Counted from the first letter of the stretch, positions 18,242 through 25,315 are shown. The stretch: DNA of 64,000 nucleotides from Methylobacterium mesophilicum SR1.6/6 (GCF_000364445.2 NZ_CP043538.1:1929612-1993611), one strand, 5' to 3'. Notes: generated by a model from the sequence alone, not told the origin. Numbers and translations: made by a program.

Positions 18242-18255
18242 TTGATCCAGCGCAA
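18242..18255. promoter_or_regulatory. FNR/FixK-type box for the NRAMP operon
   Basis: TTGATCCAGCGCAA, identical to the box at 15882, is centred about 64 bp before the start at 18184. Confidence 0.72.
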
Positions 18256-18269
18256 CGCTCGGCGCGCAG

Positions 18270-18788
18270 TCAGGCCCTTGGTGCCGGCGGGAAGAAGCGT
18301 TCCCGACTTGGTTCAGCCCTGACGACGTGGCCGGTCCGCGCGGTTCGATGCGCGTGTGCCTTGCCGTGCAAGGGCCAGTACCGCTCCATCGCCAAATAAG
18401 TGAACGAGGCCGACCACCCGATCAGGAGCAGACCGTTGAGCGCCTCGACTCCGGCGAGCAGCCGGGTGTGCGAGGTCGGGAAATGGTCGCCGAAGCCGAG
18501 CGAGGTGTAGGCCACAACCGAGAAGTACAGGCAGTCCTCGAAGGACGTCACCGGAGCGCCCGCGAAGGCGCCGACGCCCAGTCGGAGCACGAGCAGCCAG
18601 TAGGCGCCAGCGTAGATCCAGACCGCAACGGTGTGCCCGACGAAGGTCATCAGCACCACGGCGAGGATCCGGGCGCGCGGCGGCACCGGCAGCTCGGACA
18701 GGTGCTCCGAGGTTAGCCGCAGCGTCTCGTAGAGCACCAGGATCGTGGACACGACGAGGACGACGCTGACCGCGAGGGCGAGGAGCAT
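18270..18788 (-). CDS. Two-helix potassium-channel-like protein
   Basis: This 172-aa membrane protein has an N-terminal helix (about residues 1-22), a further helix near 45-70, then a pore region with filter TSLGFGDHFPTSHTRLLAG near residue 110 and a last helix. The filter resembles TVGYGD of K+ channels, with GFGD as in several ion-channel (Ion_trans_2) proteins. It would pass K+ across the inner membrane. I used the ATG at 18788 rather than 18845 because the longer version would cover the FNR-type box. No regulatory RCK domain is attached. Confidence 0.75.
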   Translation of the reverse strand: MLLALAVSVVLVVSTILVLYETLRLTSEHLSELPVPPRARILAVVLMTFVGHTVAVWIYAGAYWLLVLRLGVGAFAGAPVTSFEDCLYFSVVAYTSLGFGDHFPTSHTRLLAGVEALNGLLLIGWSASFTYLAMERYWPLHGKAHAHRTARTGHVVRAEPSRERFFPPAPRA

Positions 18789-18844
18789 GGCGCTGGACCG
18801 GGTGGATGCTGTCGGTGAGCCTGCACCAGGAGCCGAGAGCCTCA

Positions 18845-18858
18845 TTGACCTGGCTCAA
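18845..18858. promoter_or_regulatory. FNR/FixK-type box for the channel gene
   Basis: TTGACCTGGCTCAA is centred about 63 bp before the channel start at 18788 on the minus strand. Confidence 0.68.
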
Positions 18859-18877
18859 GGCCTCCGAAGGCCGCGCC

Positions 18878-18891
18878 GTGATCCAGATCAA
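18878..18891. promoter_or_regulatory. FNR/FixK-type box for the lipoyl-like/SPW/cytochrome operon
   Basis: GTGATCCAGATCAA is one mismatch from the ideal TTGATCCAGATCAA. It is centred about 90 bp before the ATG at 18974 on the plus strand. It lies 19 bp from the box used by the divergent channel gene. Confidence 0.65.
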
Positions 18892-18973
18892 GGCGGCTTG
18901 CCGCCGGATGACCTTCCCTTCCGGAGGTGCCCGCGGATGTGCCCGCGACGGCGTCCCGACCCGGGAGGCGGCC

Positions 18974-19213
18974 ATGGCCGACGTACAGGGAGCGGAGGAA
19001 CTCTGGACCACGGGCCTGCTGCCCGAGGGCGTCCTGGAGCGGTGGTTCGTGGCGGACGGGGCGCGGGTGCGGGCCGGCGAGACCGTAGCCGCCGTGCGCA
19101 TCGGCGCAGCCCTGCACGACATCGCCTCGCCGGCCGGGGGCCGCCTGACGGTCCTGGCGCCCGTCGACGGATTGGTCGACCCCGGCCGCATCATCGCCGA
19201 GGTCAACGCCTGA
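18974..19213 (+). CDS. Lipoyl/biotinyl-like domain protein lacking the target lysine
   Basis: This 79-aa protein consists of one biotinyl/lipoyl-type hammerhead domain: ADGARVRAGETVAAVRIGAA near residue 25, then IASPAGGRLTVLAPVDGLVDPGRIIAEV. At the hairpin where lipoyl domains carry ETDKA the sequence is RIGAALHD, with no lysine, so it cannot be lipoylated or biotinylated in the normal way. It is the first gene of an operon with an SPW membrane protein and a cytochrome c. I chose the ATG at 18974 because homology begins there and a GGGAGG precedes it. The function is unknown. Confidence 0.65.
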   Translation: MADVQGAEELWTTGLLPEGVLERWFVADGARVRAGETVAAVRIGAALHDIASPAGGRLTVLAPVDGLVDPGRIIAEVNA

Positions 19214-19230
19214 AACCTTGGAGGCAGCCC

Positions 19231-19602
19231 ATGTCCCACACGAACACGGCCACGCCGTCGCCGACTTGGCGGACGGAAGAGATCCTGGTTGGCATCCTGC
19301 AGCACGCGGCCGGCGTCGCGCTGCTCCTGGCGGCGTGGGTGCTGGTCTTCACCGACCATGCTCGCGCGGCCGGGTCCGCGCTCGTGCCGGGTTTGCTCAT
19401 CATCACGCTCTACGGTGTCAACCAGATCCGCTTCCGGGCCGTGCTCGAACGGGCGGTCCTTCTCGTCGGGGCCTGGACGCTCGTCGCGCCCTGGGCGCTC
19501 GGGTTCGCGGCCAATGACGGAGCGACGTGGGCGCATGTTGCGCTCGGTAGCGTGGCCATCGCGACCGCCGTGGCCCTGCTGCGGATCGCGAGGCGGCCAT
19601 GA
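19231..19602 (+). CDS. SPW-repeat membrane protein
   Basis: This 123-aa protein has about four hydrophobic segments and an SPW-like motif in ERAVLLVGAWTLVAPWALGF near residue 75. SPW-repeat proteins are small integral membrane proteins of unknown function. GGAGGC precedes the ATG. Its last codons overlap the start of the cytochrome gene (ATGA), indicating coupling. Confidence 0.75.
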   Translation: MSHTNTATPSPTWRTEEILVGILQHAAGVALLLAAWVLVFTDHARAAGSALVPGLLIITLYGVNQIRFRAVLERAVLLVGAWTLVAPWALGFAANDGATWAHVALGSVAIATAVALLRIARRP

Positions 19603-19952
19603 CGCTCCCGGCGCGCGTCGCCCGTGCGGCCGCCCTGGTCACCCTTCTGGCGGCCTGTACCGCCACCTCGGCTGCCGGTGCCGCCGAGGACCACCGCATC
19701 CGGGGATGGACCATCGCCACGCAGCTCTGCAGTCCGTGTCACGTCATCGGCCGCGCTTCGCAGCCCGGCGAGTTCGTAGGGCCGGCGTTCCTCCGGGTCG
19801 CCGGCATGCCCTCGACGACCGGACCGGCGCTCAACGTCTTCCTGCAGAGCCACCATCGGCGGATGCCGAGCCTGCGGCTCGACCGGGACGAGCTGGACGC
19901 GGTCATCGACTACATCCTCAGCCTCAAGGAGGCAGAGGCCGTACAACGGTGA
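19599..19952 (+). CDS. Small secreted c-type cytochrome
   Basis: This 117-aa protein has a signal peptide (about residues 1-28; LLAACTATSAAGAA), which could alternatively be a lipoprotein signal with Cys20. It has one heme c motif CSPCH near residue 45 and a likely Met ligand in RRMPSLRL near residue 87. It is a periplasmic or membrane-anchored monoheme electron carrier. It overlaps the SPW gene by 4 bp. It resembles the cytochrome at 12723. Confidence 0.85.
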   Translation: MTLPARVARAAALVTLLAACTATSAAGAAEDHRIRGWTIATQLCSPCHVIGRASQPGEFVGPAFLRVAGMPSTTGPALNVFLQSHHRRMPSLRLDRDELDAVIDYILSLKEAEAVQR

Positions 19953-19971
19953 GGCCTGTTTCGGAGGGGCG

Positions 19972-20175
19972 GTGACGAATGAGGCGAAGGCTCAACCAAC
20001 CGAAGCATGCCCCGCTCTCCAGGTCGCCCTCGACGGCCTCGTGGACGGACAGTCACCGCGCCTGACGAACGCGGAGTGCGATCGCCTCTTCGGCGTCAAC
20101 GATGCCCTCGTCGGTCGGGTCGCCAACTGCGCGCGTGGCCACCAGGGCATCGTGCTCTGGGGCGCGACCGGCTGA
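19972..20175 (+). CDS. Small hypothetical protein, GTG start
   Basis: This 67-aa protein starts at GTG, with GGAGGGG about 5 nt upstream. It reads TNEAKAQPTEACPALQVALD and ends HQGIVLWGATG, with three cysteines. No family is recognised. It lies 19 bp after the cytochrome gene and could be the last gene of that operon. Confidence 0.45.
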   Translation: MTNEAKAQPTEACPALQVALDGLVDGQSPRLTNAECDRLFGVNDALVGRVANCARGHQGIVLWGATG

Positions 20176-20249
20176 CCGTTCGCCGGCAGCCGCGAGCCTT
20201 TGACGAACCCGATCCCGAGGCTCCCGAGATCCAGGTCGGAGGCGCGGCC

Positions 20250-20757
20250 GTGTTGCCCTATCCCGTGCGCCTGGCCGACATCGGTGGCACCGGCGCCCGC
20301 TTCTTCGTCCTGCCCGTGCCGCACGGGCGTCCGGGCGCGATCTGGACGGTGTCGACGACCGCCTTTACCGGCCCGGTCGATGCCATCAAGGCTTATCTCG
20401 CCTGGCATGACGTGGATCGGCCGCGCTCGGCCTTCCTCGCGGTGGCGGGGCGCGTCGACGGCGGGATCACGGCCCAGAGGCTGCTGTCCGGACCGGGGCT
20501 CGTCAGGCTTGCCCGGGCCATCGCGGCGGTGCGCGGCGCGACTTCCCGCTGGGATCTACCCGCCGCGGTCCTCGACGAGACGAAGGCCAACCCACTCGCC
20601 AGAGAGGCGGACCACCAGTTCGCGCGCCTGCTGGGCCGGTTCGCGGGCGATCCCGCGCATCGTGGTCACCCGCCCGGAGCCGGCTATCGGCGACCTCGCG
20701 GCGCTCCCGGCCGACGAGGACCGCTTCCTATTCCCCGGCCAGGACTGGCGGGCTTGA
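20250..20757 (+). pseudogene. glk: Glucokinase remnant with internal deletions
   Basis: A GTG at 20250 with GGAGG upstream opens a frame reading VRLADIGGTGARFFVL, the ATP-binding start of ROK-independent glucokinase (DIGGTNARF). It runs through AFLAVAGRVDG and then jumps directly to RLLSGPGLVRLARAIAAVRG, which belongs near residue 210 of a normal 320-aa enzyme. About 100 residues, including the catalytic Asp and sugar site, are missing. After LLGRFAGD near 20645 the reading shifts frame and another deletion leads to IPRIVVTRPEPAIGDLAALP, the C-terminal end. It is non-functional. An FNR-type box overlaps its 3' end. Confidence 0.8.
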
Positions 20758-20767
20758 GGCAGGTCAA
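20754..20767. promoter_or_regulatory. FNR/FixK-type box for the third USP operon
   Basis: TTGAGGCAGGTCAA is centred about 67 bp before the ATG at 20828. It overlaps the stop of the glucokinase remnant. Confidence 0.68.
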
Positions 20768-20827
20768 GGTCGCTCGACCCGGCCGCCCGCACAGTGACGG
20801 CCGGAGATTCGATCCCAGGAGACCACC

Positions 20828-21646
20828 ATGTCCTATGCGAGCATCTTGGTCGCGGTCGACGACGGGCGTCACGCGCCGGCACGGGTGCGCCTTGCCGCGG
20901 AGTTGGCACATCGCCTCAGCGCGCGCCTCGTCGGGGCCGCCGCCTGCGTCCCGGATTATCCCCGGGGCTACGGCGAGACCGCCGTGCCCATGGGTATGGT
21001 CATCGAGGAGATCCGCCAAGCGGCACTGGACCGGATCGCGGGTGTCGAACAGGTCTTCAGCCAGGGCTCCTGCCTGAACGACCGCGTCGAGTGGCGCTCG
21101 GACCTCGATCATCCCGTGCATTTCCTCGAGCAGCAGTCGCGGGCGGCCGACCTCGTCGTGGTCGGCCGCTACGCAGACGATGAGGGCGTGACGGTCGGCT
21201 TAGCCGTCGACGCCGGCGACGTCCTGATGGGGATAGGGAAGCCCGTTCTGGTCGTACCGGCTGGCGTCGAGCACCTGGAGGCCAGGCGCGTGCTCGTCGG
21301 CTGGAAGAACACTCCCCAGACGCGGCGGGCGGTGTCGGACGCCCTGCCGCTGCTCAGACGCGCCGAGGCGGTGCAGGTATTCCGCGTGTCGGACGGCGAG
21401 GACCGGGCCGAGGTCGAGGACGTGGCCCGATACCTGGCGTTGCACGACGTCAATGCGACGGCGCAACTGGCCAAGCCCTCGGGCTGGACCGTCGCGGACG
21501 ACGTCCGGAAGGCGACGCGTGATTTCGACGCCGACCTGATCGTGACCGGCGCGTACGGCTACAGCCGGTTGCGCGAGTGGTTCTTCGGAGGGGTCACGCG
21601 TGACCTGCTGACGCAGGCGCCTGTCTGCTGCCTGCTGTCCCACTGA
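20828..21646 (+). CDS. Universal stress protein, tandem UspA domains
   Basis: This 272-aa protein begins MSYASILVAVDDGRHAPARV. Its second domain starts RVLVGWKNTPQTRRAVSDAL near residue 155 and ends with the nucleotide loop VTGAYGYSRLREWFFGGVTR and CCLLSH. It is closest to the USP at 14279. GGAGACC lies before the ATG. It is preceded by an FNR-type box and followed within 16 bp by a small proline-rich gene. Confidence 0.92.
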   Translation: MSYASILVAVDDGRHAPARVRLAAELAHRLSARLVGAAACVPDYPRGYGETAVPMGMVIEEIRQAALDRIAGVEQVFSQGSCLNDRVEWRSDLDHPVHFLEQQSRAADLVVVGRYADDEGVTVGLAVDAGDVLMGIGKPVLVVPAGVEHLEARRVLVGWKNTPQTRRAVSDALPLLRRAEAVQVFRVSDGEDRAEVEDVARYLALHDVNATAQLAKPSGWTVADDVRKATRDFDADLIVTGAYGYSRLREWFFGGVTRDLLTQAPVCCLLSH

Positions 21647-21661
21647 CCGGAGGGTGTGGCG

Positions 21662-21853
21662 ATGGCCGATCCGGGCAACCCTGGCAATCCTGCGCCGGAC
21701 TTCCCGCCCCCGTCTCCCGTCCGCCCCCCGGAGCCGGGTCAGAACCCGCTGCCAGAGCCATTGGGCGTGCCGCCCTCGGAGCCGGAAGACGTGCCGCCGG
21801 CGAACGAGCCGCTCGGCATCCCGGGCGGGATGCCGCCGGAGATCGTACCCTGA
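21662..21853 (+). CDS. Small proline-rich protein
   Basis: This 63-aa product is about one third proline, with repeated PEPLGxPP and PPANEPLGIPG units. GGAGG lies 8 nt before the ATG at 21662, so I preferred that over the in-frame GTG at 21656. There is no signal peptide or helix. It is likely disordered. It sits 15 bp after a USP gene and is probably co-transcribed with it. The function is unknown. Confidence 0.5.
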   Translation: MADPGNPGNPAPDFPPPSPVRPPEPGQNPLPEPLGVPPSEPEDVPPANEPLGIPGGMPPEIVP

Positions 21854-21863
21854 ACGCCCGCGC

Positions 21864-22095
21864 TCACGGGACGCTCGGCTGAATCCTCTGGTCCGTGAAC
21901 GGCATGGTGGTCGGCGTTTGGATGCGTATGACTTACACGCCGCCGGCCGTGTGGCAGGCATTGCAGGCTGCCGTCAGCTCCGCGAAGGCGGTCTGGGACC
22001 TCCGTTGCGTCCGTTCGCCGGGCCGCCTCTCGCATGCGAGCGAGGCCGCGGTCTGAGTCCATCACGAACTCGACCGGTATGTCCCTGTACAGCAA
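21864..22095 (-). pseudogene. Decayed c-type cytochrome remnant
   Basis: On the minus strand the bases near 21930-21980 read TAFAELTAACNACHTAGGV, a typical cytochrome c heme site with CNACH. A TAA follows immediately. The same frame then continues VIRIQTPTTMPFTDQ, which is the usual tail after CNACH in such cytochromes, to a TGA at 21864. Upstream, a helix-like REAARRTDATEV lies in another frame. The gene is therefore broken by at least one nonsense codon and one frameshift. The upstream boundary is approximate. Confidence 0.45.
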
Positions 22096-22317
22096 CGCCC
22101 GACGGTCAGATCATCCGAGACGTGACGCAACTGTATGCGACCAACGCCCAGTCCTCCCCCCTGCTGCCAACCAGATCCTGGTGCGACACGCCGAGATCAC
22201 GCCAACATCCGGAGCAAAATGTTCTCGAGGCCTGGTTGGGCTCGGTTCGGGGACGGTGAGGATGGAGGCCGAGCGTACGGAGGCTGCTGACCCGTGGCAT
22301 CGGTGCAGAGGACGACG

Positions 22318-23184
22318 CTATCGGGCAGATTGGTAATGGCTCGATCCATAGCGGTAGGTCTCCGGCGGTCGGGCTGGGACCGGGCCAACGGCGTTCGCCG
22401 CATTCCGACGACCGAGGTGGAGATAGTTCGGGCGGAACAGTGAGGCGCGCTCCAGCGCGGGCAAGTCGAGGATGGTCAGCCAGCGGCCGCGCAGCGTGAT
22501 CAGGTCCCGGTCGCGCAGCGCCCTGAGGCAGCGATTGACATGCACCTCGGTCAGGCCCAACGCGTCGGCAAGTTCCGACTGGCGCAGCGGCAACCCGTAA
22601 CCGAAGTCCCGCGTCAGCCCGACGGCCCGAAGCCGGTGGAACAATTCGCAGAACAAGTGGCCGAGTCGCGCGATCCCTTCGCGTCGGGCGATGTTGACCG
22701 TCCACTCGCGCTGCACGGAGACTGCGGCGAGCATCTCCCACCACAGCGCCCGGCCGACGATCGGGCGGCTGCCGACGAGGGCGTCCAGCCGGTCGCGGGC
22801 GATCTCTGCCAGGGTGACCGGGGTGATCGTTCCGATGGAATGGTCCATCTCGCAAAGCACGTTCACGTGGGTATCGCACAGGTCGCCGGGCAACAGGATG
22901 GCGGTGATCTGGCGGCGGCCGTCATCCAGTTGCCTGTATCGGCAGGCCCAGCCATCCAGGATCATCCGGACGGGCCCGTGCGCTTGGCCCTCGTGAGCGA
23001 TATCCTCCCGCGCCCCGACCTGCCGCCGCTTGGCGGTCGCCCCGTGGAGGGCTAGGCGGTCGGCGTCCGACAGCGGCGTGAACCATTGCAGCTTCGCGAT
23101 GAGGAAGTTCGGCAGTACGGCCTTGAGATTCGAGGGCCTTGTCGCGCGGTGCGATTTTCCGGGCAGGGGAGTCGGCGCGCGCAT
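22318..23184 (-). CDS. Crp/Fnr-family transcriptional regulator
   Basis: This protein of about 288 aa has a cyclic-nucleotide-binding-like beta-roll (about residues 40-150; DGWACRYRQL, ILLPGDLCDTHVN) and a C-terminal winged helix-turn-helix, LRQSELADALGLTEVHVNRC followed by LRALRDRDLI. It lacks the N-terminal Cys cluster of FNR, so it is not an FNR-type oxygen sensor by itself; FixK-like or another ligand-sensing type is more likely. The recognition helix has TEVHVNR where FNR has TVETISR, keeping only the final Arg. The start is uncertain: ATG at 23184 or 23238. An FNR-type box at 23251 favours 23184. It is a candidate regulator of the island. Confidence 0.85.
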   Translation of the reverse strand: MRAPTPLPGKSHRATRPSNLKAVLPNFLIAKLQWFTPLSDADRLALHGATAKRRQVGAREDIAHEGQAHGPVRMILDGWACRYRQLDDGRRQITAILLPGDLCDTHVNVLCEMDHSIGTITPVTLAEIARDRLDALVGSRPIVGRALWWEMLAAVSVQREWTVNIARREGIARLGHLFCELFHRLRAVGLTRDFGYGLPLRQSELADALGLTEVHVNRCLRALRDRDLITLRGRWLTILDLPALERASLFRPNYLHLGRRNAANAVGPVPARPPETYRYGSSHYQSAR

Positions 23185-23250
23185 TCGGCAGGACCCATGC
23201 TCGATCTGCGTTGGGGTGGCCCAATCTGATCTTGGCAACGTCCCGCAACA

Positions 23251-23264
23251 TTGAGATGCATCAA
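23251..23264. promoter_or_regulatory. FNR/FixK-type box before the Crp/Fnr regulator
   Basis: TTGAGATGCATCAA is a strong palindrome centred about 73 bp before the regulator start at 23184. It suggests that the regulator is itself controlled by an Fnr/FixK-type protein or by its own product. Confidence 0.72.
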
Positions 23265-24427
23265 TCCTTCATTCGCAAAAGACTCCCGCATGCCATCCCG
23301 ATGGAACCGATCAGGATCGGGACCTCCACGAGGCGCGGCCGGAGGCTTGCTGCGCGCGCACAGCACCGTTCGTTCCGGATGCCGCAGCCCAGCGTGCCAC
23401 CACGGCTCGAACGCGCGCCCCGAGGCGGGAGGCAGCTCTAGCCGCACGACCCGTGAGCGCGAAGCCCCGGGCCTGCCCGGGATCCGGCCCAGGCGATCAC
23501 CGCTTCTCAATCCAGAGATCCTTCGCATGACGCGCGTGGCCCAGCACCCGTCCAATGGATCCGGACCGCCGCTGGATGTCTGCTCCGGAGCAGGCGTCAG
23601 CGTCGTTGGAGCGGCTGTAATGGGCCACCGTATTCGAGGACCGGTGACGGCCCGAGGTGCGACGGAAGGGGAGACGATCCGCTCGCCCATCTCGGCATAA
23701 CCCGCCGTCGGCGAGCATCAGCCTGACGTCGTGCTGCTCGCCGTAGCGGATGCCAATGGCATCGCCGGCCTCGGAGGTGGTGCCGACGAGCCGGAACAGG
23801 GAAGCGGACGCCGTGCAGCACGCCATCATCCTGAGGGGCCAGGCCGAGGCGCAGGACCGGAACGTGCCTCTGGCCAGCAACCTGAGACGCGCGCATCGCG
23901 GCGCGACGCCTGGCCAGGGGGCCGGGATGGCTCGGCAAGGAAGGGGTCGGCGACGAGGCCGAGGATGACTGACCGGTCCGCAGGTTCGTCGCGGGCACCA
24001 ACGCCCCCGGACGGCGCTGCGCCGCCGCCTATGCTACCCCGGCCGTTCGCACCGCCTGAGTTTCCGCCAGCCCGCTACTGCTCGACGGCGACGTGCCGGC
24101 TCCCAACCGGGGCCACGCCGCAAACAGCCCCCTGCTAGGAGCCGAGCCCGAGCCGGCGCCCTGGGCGAAGGCAGCGTGCATCACAGCAACGATAAGTCCA
24201 TTCGCGAGGGCGATGGTCAGGCCGCAGGATTTCACGGGCGGTTTCCCGTCATCGAGGGTGTAGATCAAGGGTCGTGCTTGGCCGACCCAGCCTTACGGGC
24301 ACCGTTCCGCATCCGGCGCGTGCGGTCTCGCCGACACGAAATCGGGCCCCCGTTACCGCGTCTGTTATCCAGCGGATGTCGCGGAACGTCTGATCGGCGT
24401 GAGATGAAGCTAAGTCTTTGTTCTGAC
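23265..24427. other. Gene-poor stretch with a possible metallo-hydrolase remnant
   Basis: About 1.16 kb contains no convincing intact gene. On the minus strand near 23690-23800 a frame reads EAGDAIGIRYGEQHDVRLML followed by ADGG, which resembles the first strands of metallo-beta-lactamase-fold hydrolases (GD-I-YG-DGG). The sequence around it shows no continuing homology, so it may be a decayed gene. Otherwise I see nothing. Confidence 0.3.
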
Positions 24428-24430
24428 TGG

Positions 24431-24502
24431 TGCCGGTGGAGAGGATCGAACTCCCGACCTTCGGTTTACAAAACCGCTGCACTACCGCTGTGCTACACCG
24501 GC
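24431..24502 (-). tRNA. tRNA-Thr(UGU)
   Basis: The 72-nt cloverleaf has acceptor GCCGGTG paired with CACCGGC, D-arm GCAC/GTGC, anticodon loop TTTGTAA with anticodon TGT (24468-24470), a T-arm with GTTCGATCC, and discriminator A. CCA is encoded (24428-24430). The 3' end points toward the FNR-box island. Confidence 0.95.
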
Positions 24503-24978
24503 GGGCGCTCTGAAACCATTGGAGACGCTCAGGGTTTCGGCGCGTCAGAAGCGCTTTTGACTACGTTTGGGGGCGCTTCGTCAAGGCACAAGGTGCGGCA
24601 TCCCCGTCCACGGCGGGCCGGTGCAGGACGTGGAGCGGGCGTGGCCGATCGAATCCGGCTCGTCGGGAGCCACGGCGGATCGGTCCATGGCCGGACGAGG
24701 CTCGTTGACCGCGCGCCGCTGAATCGGACCTCAACCGCGGCTGCCCCCCGCGAAGGAGGACCCGGCGCATCCAGCCGCCGGCCTTGCATCGGGTCGCCCG
24801 GCCAGGCCGGCGCGGCTGAGCGCGATCTTCGACAGGCTGAGCGCCGATCCGTTCCAATACTCACAGGATGTATCTGCCTCATTCGTGCTGCGATCTTGCA
24901 TCGATTTTCCGGCTTCGCGCGTTTGAACCATCGAAGGACCGATATTTCGGTGTGATAGTCGACAGAATGGAGGCGTCA
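24503..24978. other. Gap after tRNA-Thr
   Basis: This 476-bp gap shows no recognisable gene. It should hold the tRNA-Thr promoter. I see no homology in either strand. Confidence 0.4.
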
Positions 24979-25062
24979 ATGCTCCGCGGTGGTTTGCTAT
25001 GGTTGTTGGGAATCCCGCTCCCGATCATCCTGTTGCTGTGGTTCTTCGGCGTCTTCCACTGA
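24979..25062 (+). CDS. Tiny single-helix membrane protein
   Basis: This 27-aa product, MLRGGLLWLLGIPLPIILLL followed by WFFGVFH, is almost entirely one transmembrane helix. GGAGG lies 5-6 nt before the ATG. Very similar tiny proteins occur widely in proteobacteria as conserved hypotheticals. The strong Shine-Dalgarno sequence and the composition support a real gene. Confidence 0.6.
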   Translation: MLRGGLLWLLGIPLPIILLLWFFGVFH

Positions 25063-25081
25063 GCGCGCGCGGGCCGGCACC

Positions 25082-25315
25082 ATGCCTTACACGGTCGAGA
25101 TCACGACGCCGTCAGTTGAAGTGAACGGTGCGGAGCAGGCTGCGCGGATGTACCAGCTGCCCGACCCGTTCAGCACGCTGTCCGAGGCCCAGGAGGCGGC
25201 GATCGCCCACATTGCGGACCTCGGGCTCGATCCCAGCAAAGTCCTGTACACCGTGTTCGACCGTGAGGGATTCACGGTCGCGTCCAATGCCGATCAGCCG
25301 GCCGAGGCCGGGTGA
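25082..25315 (+). CDS. Hypothetical protein, 77 aa
   Basis: It begins MPYTVEITTPSVEVNGAEQA and contains STLSEAQEAAIAHIADLGLD and KVLYTVFDREGF, a beta-alpha-beta pattern of a small soluble domain. It lies 19 bp after the tiny membrane protein gene. No strong ribosome site and no family are recognised. Confidence 0.5.
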   Translation: MPYTVEITTPSVEVNGAEQAARMYQLPDPFSTLSEAQEAAIAHIADLGLDPSKVLYTVFDREGFTVASNADQPAEAG

